Of a DNA stretch of 64,000 bases, positions 48,394-61,700 are shown piece by piece. The translations under genes were made by a program, and so were the position numbers. The DNA is taken from the NCBI GenBank assembly GCA_021397835.1, contig JAJFZO010000882.1, positions 930,001 through 994,000 of the forward strand, given 5' to 3'. The notes under the pieces are model-generated. The model made no database searches. It was not told the origin of the DNA and was given only the letters and a program-made list of their open reading frames with translations. This stretch comes from Moringa oleifera. Lineage: Eukaryota > Streptophyta > Magnoliopsida > Brassicales > Moringaceae. Position 1 is the stretch's first letter. Each line of letters opens with the position of its first letter.

Positions 48394-49200
48394 GAAAACT
48401 CTGCAAATTTTTGTAAATGTTTCCTTGTGCTGTGTATATAGGAATTGTAATTTTCAAAACAATTGAAAGTGTTCATAGAAGCTTATATGTCCATGTTGGC
48501 TGTATTTTGTTTATTTAATTAATGAATAGCAAACTCAATGCTTTAATCATCTTCCTTCATCCAGCATGCCAAACTAAGACATATCTGTACAAAAAAACTT
48601 TTTAACAACCAGTCATGCAATTGTACTAGCTTCTTTCTTTCCAGAAAAAAAAAAAAAAAAGATAGAAAAAAATTTGAAAAGTTAAATGCTGGAAGTGAGT
48701 GAACTGTAAAGTGTCTACAAATTAATGGCATAATATGATCATTTTGAAAAGCTCATGCATTAATAAGATGTTTTCTGGCAAGTGAATGCCATTTCAGTGC
48801 AGCTTCCTCTCCTTTCTGTTGCCCTGCACAGTATGAGATGAAAGTTCACAATGCATAACATGCACAGCCATTGCTGTGCCCATCACATGAAAAGATAAAA
48901 GTTCCAAATTTTGGGTAAAAGTTTTTGACGTTTATTTTATATTTTCAATAAATTTTTTATATTTAAAAAATAGTGAATTAAATTTTAATTAAAATTAAAA
49001 TTTAAGTTTATATATTTAAAATTTATGTTATTAAAATTTTAAAAATTCATAAAAATTATATCTTACATCAAAATTTATTCAACTTTAAGATTTAAGTCAT
49101 TTTTGAGATATTTTAATTATGAAAATATCTTTAATTTTTGTAATAATTTAAGATAAAATTTAATTTATATAAAATTGATAAATTAAGATTTGATTTAACA
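48394..49200. repeat. ZFWD 3' flank of copy D (type A)
   Basis: Near-copy of 28034-28794; homology ends near 49160 and the sequence then runs on as AT-rich DNA. Non-coding. Confidence 0.85.
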
Positions 49201-49439
49201 TTTTTTGAAATGTGATTTCTGATAAACTTCATCAAAAAATTAAATGAATTTTTGTTATTGGGATGCCTAACAAATAATTCAAAGGAGTTATTCACTTTAT
49301 TTTAAGTTCATTTCTAAAATTAAAAAAAAAATTGGTGTAAAATTTATTTTTCATAGCTACTTTAAAATTTTGATAATTTAAATTTTAAAAATATATATGT
49401 ACAAGCTTTTAACAATCAGTAGAAAAAAACTTTCTGATG

Positions 49440-50060
49440 AGTTTTTAATTCAGAACCCTTTATCTTTTGTTAACAAGGTAACTACTCTAATCCCAATAGT
49501 ATCACAGCCAGTAGCTTTTACCTTAGTTGGGCCATCAAGTGGCAGGGTAAGAGTGAATTTCATCATTATGTTCAATTGCAACTTTCTATTTAATTATTAT
49601 GTTTTTGTTTTATTTTATGGGTTTAAATGCAATCATTCACTGCATCAAAAAGGTTTCGCAATTAAATGGTATAATAACCCAACATCCGCCTTGTTTGCAT
49701 CAGTAACAAGTGCCAATAGGTATGCCATGGACCTCACCAATGAAAATGTCTGGTCCAACTACAACTATAAGTAATATTACCCCACCATCCAGCACACCCT
49801 GAGAATCTCAAGGTGGAATACCCCAAACTTCATGAAATTTCAAACATTTTAAAGTCCAAACAACAGCTTCGAAGAGAGTCATGCAACAAAAGTAAATTAA
49901 TCATGAATACTTACAGTTATATACTTCTGGTTCAAATGGAAAGTGATCTGTATTAGAGTGTAACTTATTGTCAAGTGAACAATTTTAGTTTGTAAGAAAT
50001 TGTATACTTTGAAGATAATAATTTTAATTTTGCTTGTTAACTTATTGTATGACAATTGCT
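49440..50060. repeat. Truncated spacer block (conserved piece plus start of block X)
   Basis: It holds TTGGGCCATCAAGTGGCAGG (about 49527) with a possible donor GGTAAGAG after it, then CATCCGCCTTGTTTGCATCA and the first roughly 400 bases of block X. The SWIM part seen in the other spacers is missing. A 125-codon open frame across 49397-49774 is read through this relic and is not a gene. Confidence 0.65.
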
Positions 50061-50074
50061 TCTTGGAAGTCCAT

Positions 50075-50335
50075 TATTTCTGAGCTCAATGCTGGAGGGC
50101 GAGTGAACTGTAAAGTGCCCTTGTGCCTACAAATTAATGGCACAGATCATTTTGAAAAGCTCATGCATTATTAATAAGATGTTTCTGACGAGTGAGTATC
50201 ACTTGAGTGCACTTTCCTTTCCTTTTTGTTGCTCTACACAGCATGAGATGAAAGTTCACAATCCATGGCCTGTACAACCAGTGCTGCGCCCATCACATGA
50301 AAACAAAGTTAAATGATTTTTATGATTGCAACTCC
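50075..50335. repeat. Orphan ZFWD 3'-flank relic beside the RS2Z gene
   Basis: AATGCTGGAGGGCGAGTGAA, TTTTGAAAAGCTCATGCATT and CCCATCACATGAAAA match the 3' flanks of copies A-D (for example 28321-28520), but no ZFWD gene precedes it. It abuts the 3' UTR of the intact RS2Z gene, the arrangement expected for the ancestral junction. Confidence 0.8.
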
Positions 50336-50476
50336 CAAGAAAAGAAAGTTTCAAATCTATCATTACTAAAAGACAAATAGAAATTCTTAAACAGTACACT
50401 GACAGTTAACACCCCAATCATCCATGAAAAAGAAAAAAGTATTGCAAAACACAGATTCATGCAATAGAGAGCTGTT

Positions 50477-53158
50477 TCAAGCTGATTCACTGCCTCTTGG
50501 AGAGCCATGATTATCTTCATCATCAATGGGGCTCCTGTCATCCCTAGGCATAGGACTAGGGCTGCGGCTATGGCCATTCTCCTCTGCAGGGCTCCTGTAA
50601 GTCCTCTCAGGAATATCAGCATCATCATCAATCCGACTCCGGCTCTTTGCCGGGGGACTCCTGCTATAATCAGACCCATTAGCCTGCTTGTGGTCTCTGG
50701 GGGATGGACTACCTCTTTCATCTGGTGTTGGACTGCGCTTCCTCCCTTTCGATGGTGGAGGTGAACTCCTGTGTCGTTTAGGGCTCCTGCTATCATGAGG
50801 ACTTCTTGACCTTCTTTCAACACGCTCAATGCTTCGATCTCTCCTTGGGGGAGATCTGGATCGGCTGGAAACAGAGCACAGAGAACAAGAGCACAAAGGG
50901 AATTAAAAACCAAAGATAAAGAGCCATTTCTAGTTCTATTTCCTTTCCACATAAATAATTGGGTAAATGAATAAGTTCTATATGCTGGATAGCATTTGAT
51001 ACATGCTAAGACATAGATTGGTGTGACTTTGACAATAAGAAATGGAATCTGAAACACACAAGTCATTGTAAAAACAAACCTTTCACTTCGACCCCTGCTG
51101 TAACTGCGGCTCCTACTTCTTCCACGGCGGGGAGTGGGCGAGCGCGAGTAACTCCGCTCCCGTCTGTGCAAGAAAATTTCATTCCACATAACAGCTCACA
51201 GATCTGTAAACAGGATAATGAAAAACAGGCCAAAATTATGAAAGAGAGAGATAAACCTTAGTTTCTTTGGACTGTTTTTACAATTTCTCTCAATGTGGCC
51301 TCTTTCACCACACCGATAACACTTGTTCTTCCAGTCACCAGCTTTGCAATCTCGAGCCCAGTGCCCATCAAGTCCACAGTTGAAGCAGCGACCTGACCCA
51401 GGAGGAGGACCTCTACCAAGATACTCACGAGATCCACCCGGACCACGTGGCCCCTAATGCAAAAGAAATTATTCAATCTCAATAATGTATAACTATACAA
51501 AAATGGTAGAGTAAGTACAATTGACATCAACTTAACATAATCAGTGAAACATACCACAACACCATGATATCTCTATAGCCAAGAACCAAAAACTATTCTG
51601 GAGGCAAGAGGATTTTGTACTAGTAAGAAGGTTTCAAACTTGAATTCTCAACAGGTGATAAACGGCATTACCAGTTATGGTATGCACTCAATGGATATGT
51701 GAAAACATAGATGATAATTCCTTAAATCAAAGAAGAATTCTGCAACAACTGATTCAAATTCAGACTAATGGTGCTTAAGGTCCTATAAAAAAAATAGTTA
51801 CTAAATTTAAAACTAGAAACTATGTTTTTAAGGAACTTACACCCTTAGCGAATTCCACAATGATACGGCTCCCATCAACATCTCGACCATTCAAGCTATA
51901 TCTTGCATCATCAGCATCACGAGGATCACTGAATTCCTGTTATTAGGAGTGAGAAAGAAGGGATAGGAAGATCATATTTACACGAGACATGATTTTCCAC
52001 AGACCAATATGAACGAAATCATATTGAATACAACGGAAAAAAATAAGACCATACAAAAATGTGGTGAGAGGGAAATAAGGAGAGAAAAGGGAGGGAAAGA
52101 TAGAGGAAGAAAGTAGGTCAAAGGAAGAAAATACATACAACAAAGGCGAAGTCACGCTTCATATCCACATCGCGTATTCTGCGTAAACGGGTGCCACAAA
52201 TAGTAAGGGCATCAAGACACAAGTATCGAAGGGTTGACACTTCGCCCCTCACAGATGAACTAAACACCACTTTGAGATTGTTGCCATTTCCATAAAAACA
52301 CGCAATAACATTATAGAAAGACTGGCCAAATCCACCAAGGTCACCCTCTCACCATAGACCTCCAGGTTAGGCAAAAGCCCAGAAACCTTCAACAAGATCA
52401 TTCAAGTTAAACCACACAGACACGTGGAGGGGTGCAACGCTCTCACATATATATAAAATTCACATTGAATGCCAAGCACTAAAAAGGGCTTGTCAAAGTC
52501 TTCAATTTCCTCCTATGTAGTCTTAATGCTACTCACTCCAAGCCAATGTCAATTGTCACTAATCCATATGGAAATTTACTAGTAGCAAGAACTGAATTCC
52601 AAATCAACTGAAGCAAACAGACAACTGTTTTGCTCATCACACATTGCAGAGGTGCGCCTGTGGACACTTGCAAAACTGCTCTCGACTATGACACAAGGAA
52701 GAATTTTGTGCCAGGAGAAATTAAATATAACTCTTAGCATACTGAATCCCAAAAGGAGTTAAAAAGCCAACAAAACACAAGAGTATGTTATAACATGCTC
52801 AGTTTACAATGCCTACAAGACAAGGTCTACTCAGTCATTACAAGATACGTAACAAAGTTTTAAACATCATCTTAAACAAATGCTCCAAAATTATGCAACT
52901 TTTAAGACAACTAAATAACCAACACAAAAGCACAGCACCAGCTTGGCACCTTCCAAATAAAATTTATGCTCCATATGAAAAAAGAGAACTCAACCAAGAA
53001 AGTCATCAACCAAAAAGCAAAAATTTCTCAAAGTTCGCAAGGGCTGCTTACCTGCCATATCGGCTAAATATGTCTTCAAGGTCACGTGTCCTTGTCCTTG
53101 AAGACAAGCGACCAACATAGAGGCGTGTTCCACCAGCACGGTCATCATACCGAGGCAT
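50477..53158 (-). CDS. RS2Z: SR splicing factor RS2Z type (RRM, two zinc knuckles, RS domain)
   Basis: Six coding exons on the minus strand: 53158-53052, 52178-52139, 51936-51841, 51453-51257, 51163-51080 and 50864-50477; 303 residues. RRM in residues about 11-80, with RNP2 RLYVGRLS (12-19) and RNP1 RDFAFVEF (44-51). Two CCHC knuckles follow ([14 protein letters not shown] at 104-117 and [14 protein letters not shown] at 126-139), then an RS region ([19 protein letters not shown]) and an SP-rich acidic tail. This order is diagnostic of the plant-only RS2Z subfamily (RS2Z32/33), nuclear pre-mRNA splicing regulators. The start [10 protein letters not shown] is typical. The long 873-base first coding intron is where such genes are often alternatively spliced. 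Two dead copies of its 3' end lie in the ZFWD array. Confidence 0.93.
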
Positions 53159-54487
53159 CTTTCCTGCAGCAACCATTTTTTCCATCAGACCACTCATTCA
53201 CATGTAGAAGGGCATATAAACACATGATCACCTCTCTAAATACAAGGCACACACAGACACTGTTCTCCCTATTTCTTTGATAGAATATGCACACAGACAT
53301 GCAGAAGAAACTGGCACACACAGTTAAGAATGTGCTTAAATTTAGCAAGCCTAAGCACAACAACAAGAATCTTCTTAAATCACATAACAAATACCATAAA
53401 TTATAAGAACTTCGCTCCCATTAATAACAAAAGCAATTGCTCGGACTTAAGAATTTCCGCTAACGATAATAATGGCAAGCCACTCTCATGGAATAAGTCA
53501 AGTCTGGAGCACTTTGAGTGACTAAAGTTATTTTACATTTGATTACCTAGTATCCAACATGAACCAATTAATGAATTTAACATTTAGAGGCCAAGTTATA
53601 TAATCACCTACAAGTAAAAATCCAGCGTTAGGAACAAAAAACAAAACACTGCAAAAGTGCCATTCATTTCCTTGATGAACAAACCAGTTTTATTAAAGGA
53701 CACAATCTTAAGGAGCTTGTGTTACTCAACGAGTTCTCATTAAGAACAGGATAAAACTCCTATAAAAAAATATTGTTGATAAGAACCATGAAAACCATAT
53801 TGATTAAACATACCCACTTAAATCTAACTAAAGTGTTGGACTGGACTATTGTATCCATACATCACTTACACATACATGTAATTGTATCCATACGTCACTG
53901 ACACTTACACCCCTTAGTGTGTTAAAGAATATATGGTTTCATGTACTTAAATTGTGAATACCATGGGATTCTTTTGTAAAGGAGGAGGACTTTGTAGAGT
54001 TCATAGATGTCCTCACCGCTAGATTGAATTTAACTTACTTTTTGTACATGGGTGGCACCCCCTTGGTGCCTTCTAGTTAATATAAGGCTAACTTTGTTTC
54101 TGATAAAAAAAAATGTAATTATACAGGCATAAACATTGCACATACAGCCTTATATACACAAACGCAGAGTATATATACGCTGACATATATACATACATGC
54201 ATAAAAGATATACAAGAGTTAGAGATCTAAACATAGCACAAGCATACGGTGTGTCTCAAAGACTGGGACGCAAAAATTACCAAGAAACATTAAGTAGGCC
54301 AAAGGCATGTTAACCGAAGAACAACAACGATGATAAATTCACACAGAAAACAAGATGCAAAGAGAACTAGAAAGCGCAATTCATCTTACAAATCCACCAT
54401 CGCGAAAAAGATCTTAAGATGGAATATGATAATATATTGACGCCCACACCTACCTCTGTCAATGAAAAGAGAGAAAGAGGGAGACAG

Positions 54488-54528
<41 letters not shown>

Positions 54529-54560
54529 CACCTGGCGATGTGAAACCCTAGATTTCTTTC
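53159..54560 (-). other. 5' leader, leader intron and promoter side of RS2Z gene
   Basis: No coding exon is supported. A non-coding first exon probably lies in the region with a (CT)n-rich leader on the minus strand (GA repeats at 54495-54525) and the plant-typical AAACCCTAG nearby on the plus strand (54542-54550). The stretch to 53159 would then be a leader intron. Confidence 0.45.
54495..54525. repeat. (GA)n microsatellite near RS2Z promoter
   Basis: About 15 GA units, reading as CT on the RS2Z sense strand. CT-rich leaders are common in plant housekeeping promoters. Confidence 0.9.
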
Positions 54561-55715
54561 TTTCGAAGAGAGAGAGTGAGGGACTAGTTATCTTTTCATT
54601 TATTTATAGCAAAACATACAGTGGATAATAATGGCTTTTTTGTTACCGGAACGACCACTAATTTTGTTTCAAATTACGGAAATGGCCCCACCATCTCATA
54701 TGGGTTTTTTTTACAACATATTTTCTTTTTCTAAAATAAATGAATTAACAATATAAACATTCTTATTTATATAAAAAGATCAAAATTGAATAATAAACAT
54801 AATTTGTATTAAAAAGTAACACAATTTTTTATTTTCAATAATTTTGGGTGAATCCCAGAAAAATACATACAACAATAATCTATTTTTTGTTTTCAATTTT
54901 CTCTTCACAAAAAAAGGAGCCAAATATTTTAACATTTTATGAAAAATATGTAAATAATTATTTTTAATTTATTTCTTCACAACAAACAAGGTTATTCTGA
55001 CCATTGGAATAAAAACTATATTTATTAAAATCGATATAAATATTAAATTTCATACAAATTAAACATAATTTTAACTATTAATTTATTAACTTTTCGACAC
55101 TTTTTACATATGAGCCGAATTTACAATAGACTCATTTGAAGCTCACTTGACTACAAATACCAACCTTGAAAACATGGCTTATCAATCCTCTAAGCATTTG
55201 AAATTTAAAACTGAAAGCATCAGAGAAATTATAACAGAGGAACTCACTTGTGACAACCAGATATTGTAACCTAATTCCATATGCTTTCCGGTAATCTACA
55301 GTGACTCATGTAAGTAATCTCATTCACCCTGTTCGGTGCATTCTTATCCAACAAGAATTTGAACTCGGGAAAATTGTCATTTTGAATGGAAAATAAAAGC
55401 ATATCAGGCACATGCACTCACAGAGTTAACTGATATGAAAGTCATTTTGATGGATAAAATGTTTAAAGATAATGATAGAAAAGGGTATATCCAAAGTTAT
55501 AAGCTGGAATTGATATCGTTGATCGAGTTCCCCAGCCAAAATAAGGAGTGCCAACACCATTTGCAATCCAACATACAGGAGAATGATTGCGAGCCCAGCA
55601 GCTCGGATATTTGGTTGGGTGAAGACAGTTTTTCCCTAGCGACTTCATTCCAGAACGACAAGCTCTACAAAAGCATATAGCAGTCTGGACAGGTAAATTC
55701 CACTCTTTTGCTTGT
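54561..55715. other. Intergenic: RS2Z 5' side to SET-gene 3' side
   Basis: AT-rich from about 54650 to 55100, then less so; the last part is probably 3' UTR of the SET gene. Overlapping open frames on both strands at 55435-55680 show no domain and no clear splice context. Confidence 0.5.
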
Positions 55716-58700
55716 TTACAACTGAATAGTTCTGCGATCAGTGTGGAGTGTTGTGCAGTAATTGCTTAGCCATGAGGCTGCAGATTTGAGGATGCGAAGT
55801 TCACCCATGAGGAGATCTCGAGCCATTTGCCTTCTTAGAGCAAATCTTTCGCTCACAGAGGGAGAATTAAAACGGTCCAATGACTGCATACACATTCAAG
55901 AAGTCAATGTAATGGAAAACCATAAGAACTCAAAAGATATGAGTACTAATTTACTGCTGTCATTCACATGATCGAAGAATACAAAGTGTAAGCTGTATAA
56001 GCATCAAGCTTCCAATGTTCATTGGAGATTTTTAAATACCACTTGGTTATATGCTTCACAAGTGATTACGGCACTTCATAGTGAAATTTAAACTAGAGGC
56101 AACCAATTCTATGACACAGGAAGTGGCAGATATTTACCTTAATAGAAGAGTCATATTCCTCAATTACTTGAGTTATGTGCAATAAGAGGATTTGATGTGC
56201 TTGAATCTCTCTGCTGCTATCCCTAAAAGGACGTCGAGCCAACCGGCCATCACTTTGTGCAGCTTCCTCAGACAGATCACTTAGTTCTGAGCAACCAAGT
56301 ACAGTCATGAAAAGTAATATAAGAATGCTTCCATGGTGTACAATTAGTACACTTTCAGACACATCAAACTACACGAGAAGAGGGAAATATGATTCAGAAA
56401 AGACCTTGAGGAGAGGTACAACATAGAACACGAGCAAATGCACGAAGCGATTGTGGAATACCCTTCCCTTTTCCACTAGACTTCACTTCCCTATTATAAG
56501 ATTATAAAATCATCAGAGACAGAAGTACCTTGCACGAGGGTAATTGCTCAAACCAAAAAGAAACAAGAGTGGCTATTCAAGTTAGGCACTACAACTGTTG
56601 CAAGATATGGGAAAATACTATTGTGCAAAATCCTAATGGCATGTCAGTTCACACAAATATCTGAAGCGGTTCATCCAATTTTGGACCCTGTTTCCAAAAA
56701 CTTCCCATTTTCTAATCTGCTCAGTGATTCTCAACCAAACTCCGAGTTCTTCTTAAGAACTAGCCACATAATTTCATAAAAGGTTTCATATGAAACAATT
56801 CTTAAAAAATAAGCTAATCTTCTTAGATCTCAGAGAAAAGCTGATATATTATACAAAAGGCTGTCCTTTTTGTCTCTTTCCCTTAAACTGGACGGGATAT
56901 TAGGAGGGCTTTTAATAGTCTCTTAGCTCTCTTACAGCATTTCAGGCACCATAAACATACAACAAAAGAGATTTATTTTTCAGAAATCCAAGCTTTACTC
57001 GTTCCTCTTTGCTTTTCCATCCAGATTGAAATAAGTCATCATATCAAAATACTTGATTTTCATGTCAAATGGAATCAATATTTATGATTTTGAGAACCAA
57101 GCACCAATACCAACTTGATTGTGAAAGCATCCCCATAAGAGTTGAAATCAGTGACACCTTTACAAGTTCGCAAACGATGCCTTTGTAGGAGTTCCAATTT
57201 CATTGGCAATAGAGAGTCATCATTCGGAATACTCATTCGGATTTGAACCTGTGAGAATATCAATTACACAATACATAGCCAAAGATTCATATACATCAAG
57301 AACCAGCTTCACCTACACAGGCCATACATGCAAGGCTGTAGGAGAAACAAAAGAATAAAGGTAGTGACAGTAACAAAAAATTTCAGCCAACAAGAAGGAA
57401 AATATCTGAAAGGTGCAAAAGCAGTAACATTGGTTCTGTCAAGAAGAATGAGTATACCCTGGCTACGATGATAGACCAGCCCATGATGTAAGCAGAACAA
57501 TCACATTCCATCAAATTCAATACAGAAACCATCTTACACCTCCTTAACTGGAGTTGAAGACTCACCTCATCATGAATGTTGTAGGAAAGGGTAAATCCAA
57601 AGTCCAACAAAAGGGTGGAATTAGGAAATCTTCCATATCTTATCAGTACCTAGAGAAATGATTTAAGTGAACTTTAGAACAAAAAGTTGGCTTAGTTGCT
57701 TCTGTAATACTTGTCAATTACAGGCTGAAATATCACCAGCAGAGTTGGAGAACATGCCAAGAATATATGGCTAATGACAATGTTAAGAACAATAAAACAA
57801 TCAAAGCTATGGGTTTGGAAGCTTCCATAATAGATAATAGAACGAAGAAGTATTCTACATTTTTTTCTCGAGTCTGTAAATCTTAGAAGCTTTCTAAGTA
57901 TATGGGCTCTCATCCACCCTTTAATGTAAGAAAATATATTAATTTAAAAAGCAGCAAATTATCTTTAGTGAGTGCTTCTAGCTTGCATCATGCCAATTTT
58001 CAAGGTGGAGAAAATAAACATAAAAAAAAAACCACAAATTGTCAAACTAAAAGACCATATAAAAGCTATTAACATGTAGTTGCACTCAAGTGAATGCATA
58101 ACAATTCATATGCAAAAACGTACATAATTCAGTTCTGCACATGCTACAGGAAAACTCAACAGAGGACACAATTGAATCAAGTTAAACTTATTTTTAAAAA
58201 AGAAATTGATAACATTTTCAACATTGAAAAACGAAAGAAATTGACAGGCTCTATGTGATAAATCTATGCAATTAGATCAACAAAACGAGTACCAGACAGA
58301 AGGTCAACCAAATAGATTCATCACCCACATAAACCAACAAGAAACTCAACTTAAAGACAAAGAAGGCACAGTGCAATTTCTTTCCTTAACAAATTTCTTT
58401 TAACAAAAAAGATTCTATCTCATTACTGTACTACCTCTTCCCCAGGAGCATAATTACGATCAGCAACAACCTGCAAAGTTGAATTCAAAAAATTCTAGTG
58501 ATGGAAATTTCCAACAAACAACATTTGAAACATGTAAAACTGGCTTCGTAAGGGAAGTACTATGGAAGCAACACAAATAGGGACCATATCCCATAAAATG
58601 TATGCCAATTAGTCAGCCATGAATTAATGGCCACTTATATAAGAGAAAATTTTGAGCATAAGAGTGCACTACTTTTGTAGTCCTACTAGGTTCGTACAAC

Positions 58701-61700
58701 CAGATCAAGACACATAGCAGAAAACAAAACAAAAGAAACAGAAAGGAAACCTCTGACAATTGTTTGTCATCATCACTTAAAACTATTGCTTGTGAAACCC
58801 CATCATGATTCAAAAAATCTGCAAATGGAATCTATAACAGGCATTAAAATGAAGAAAGAAAAGAAATAGAGTAAACATTAAAAACCCATATGGCAAGTTT
58901 AGAGAGGCAATACCAGAGATAAACCCTTTGAGCTTCCCCACGCTCGAGATCCAACTGTCACATTATGAACTAGAACAATAAATTCTGAATCCAAAGAGCT
59001 GCTGCTAATAGATAAACAGAAAATTCAGCAAAAGAAGGATGACACAAAAAAACTAATAGCCATGGCCATAAGAATAATATATCAATCAGAAAATCTCGTG
59101 ATAGGCCATCAGTATCAATAAAAACAAATAAGAAAAAAATGAACAATGAGACCGTCAAACTTGCAGGGGTTGAAACACAAAAATAGGCTGCAGACCATTC
59201 TTCAAGAATTGAGAACAGTGAAGAGATGACAAGCTCAATACCTTGAGTTTTGACCGGATTGTCCCAAAAGGGGAATCCCATTAATCCAAAAATGGAAAAT
59301 GATGGGTTTCTCAAGTTAATTCACCAGTTCAATCCATAGATGATTAATTGAAACATAAGCACCAAAGACTCAATTACAATGCTTAAACTTTTTCTGACTC
59401 ATCATTGTTACAGAGAGGATCTGCACATTCATAATAACCACATAGTTTCCTTTTAATTAAAATCTAATTAGAGTTATTAAACATTCTGAGTAGTTTTTGA
59501 ATGCTATGAATACCCAAAAAGTGATTACCTAGTATCAAACTTAAGAGTTGAGACCTTTTTTTTTTTTTTTTTTTTGAGAAAAACATAAAAATCATTAAGT
59601 AAACAACTTGACAAAGCTAATACCAGAGGTTTCTCATTTATGTGCTAAGCATCAGAACTCATTTAAAAGTAACAGCAAATGCAGCCCCTCACCTAAGTAA
59701 AAAAAGTAAAAAAGATGAGGAAAGAAACAGTAAGAAAAGATATTTATGAGAAGAAGTATGTAAGTTGCTTTTCAAAAAAATATGGACAAATTTTATAAAT
59801 AATATTATAGGTAGAAAATGGGAATTCATTTAAGCTCCTAGGATTGAAGAAGGAGTGACCCAAAAGAGGTAGGGTGTGGGATGATCATGAGAAGTAAACA
59901 CTTGCAAATAAAGTTTCTCACCTGAAGCATAAGCATGCATAAAATCATTCAGGGCCATGCTCCCAAGAACTTCAGGGAAGTGTTTAAGAACCTGATTTCA
60001 CAAGAAACATCTTACCATTGTCACAATCTAAGTAGAGCAGATAACCACATACATTTTAAGTAAAGAAAAAATAGTTTGGCAAAAAACTTCACCTATGAAG
60101 TTGTTCACGTCCATAAAGTTTATGTCATTTGATGTCAAAATTGTAAACTTGGATTATTAATTAGGTGCACAAGACAAACGTTTCGAAACACATATACCTA
60201 CTTTTTCTATTTGAGTGTACTATTACAAAACCAAAGGTCACATACCATAATCATTCTTTTGCAGGGTTGGCTGACTGGCTTACATCCTTCTTCTGGCTAC
60301 CCTTCGAGATCCAGTGCTAACAAATTTTCCACCTTAATTGGAACTATAACGATAGAACTTTCACTTTTATTTTTAATTTTTGCTGTCAGCAAGTTTATTA
60401 ATCCACCAAACAACTTATCTGTGAAAAAAGGGAATGAGGTTTACATTATAAGGTTCATTTGTATACAGTTTCTCATATTTCCACCAACATCAATGCTGAG
60501 ATACTACTTAAACACAATCGCTTGTAAGAGTATGTCTAGAGCATAGACAGACAGATTATATAATAGTGAAAAAAGTGAAATAGTTGATGGATTCTTAGAC
60601 TACAAGTAGAGATTCACAGCCTTAGCAAAGAAGTAATCAGAGATTTTATTATAATCTTTCAGTCAAAGTTGATTAATTTATCAAAAGGGAAGTCCGGAGT
60701 AAACATTTTGGAATGGATAGCCATAGACCATAAGTGACACAACCCTGAAGACGAGACAAAAAAAAAAGGAGAAAGATTTGCATTTACATAATTGTCCATG
60801 CACATGCAGGCACACATAAGATAGGCCCACATGGATGTCCATACCTGAGAGAGAGAGAGGCGGAGGTACATATGAACTTACAGAACAACACATGCTGATG
60901 CACGTGAATGTGAAACTTAATCAGAGATAATAAAAATTCCTTACCAACATAACTGCCGAAAATTCCTTCTCTATTTGAGCTTTTTGATTAATTGTTTCCC
61001 GATAGACTGAGCTACAACGAATCATATCCAACTCATCTTCATTCCAGAATATCTATGAAGAATCAACAAATGCCATGTTATATTCTCCAGACTGAAATGC
61101 CTTAAACTATATATCTCAGACAAATGTAAGGGTAATGGTCAAACAATAAATAAAAACAAGTTTAAAGGGGAAAGCATCAGTTATCTAAAAAAAGACAGGA
61201 ACTGGATATCCTTATGGACATGAGCAGAATGGTTATCTTAAAAATAAAAACTTCGACAGATTACAAACAGAACTATGCAGTTGCTAAGTTGCACCTGCTC
61301 AAATAACTATCAGAATATTATAGAAAACATTGCCATTTCACTAGTTTCAAGAATCCTGGAAATTAAAACGAATTCTTATTTCAACAAGCTGCCTTATCAC
61401 AATCTTTCTTAAACTACATATTTCTCCAGATAAATTATTTACCTGACATTTACTGCTTCTTCTTAAAACTACATATTTTTCCAGATAAATTATCTACCAG
61501 CATTTTTTACCAATCATCTAGTATTGCCGTCTTTGCGTCAAGTCTGTAGTAACAGTGGAAAGCAAAACGAATTCTTTTTCCAACAAGCTGCCTATGATCA
61601 TAATCCTTTACATTTTACATTCATAAACACAAAGCTATTTCAGAATAACACCATAAAGAGTAATTTTTGAAGGAAAAATAGGCCCTTTATGTATAAATGA

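Noticed and set aside
49397..49774. 125-codon open frame downstream of ZFWD copy D
   Set aside because: It reads across a truncated spacer relic that is broken in the other spacers; no domain.
50320..51189. 289-codon open frame on the minus strand over the RS2Z 3' half
   Set aside because: It runs through two introns and uses the wrong frame for the last exon; the spliced RS2Z model explains the region.
55435..55680. Overlapping open frames on both strands downstream of the SET gene
   Set aside because: Protein-like composition but no recognisable domain, promoter or splice context; most likely 3' UTR or spacer.
60211..60546. 111-codon open frame in a SET-gene intron, opposite strand
   Set aside because: No domain, inside an intron bounded by well-supported exons; chance frame.
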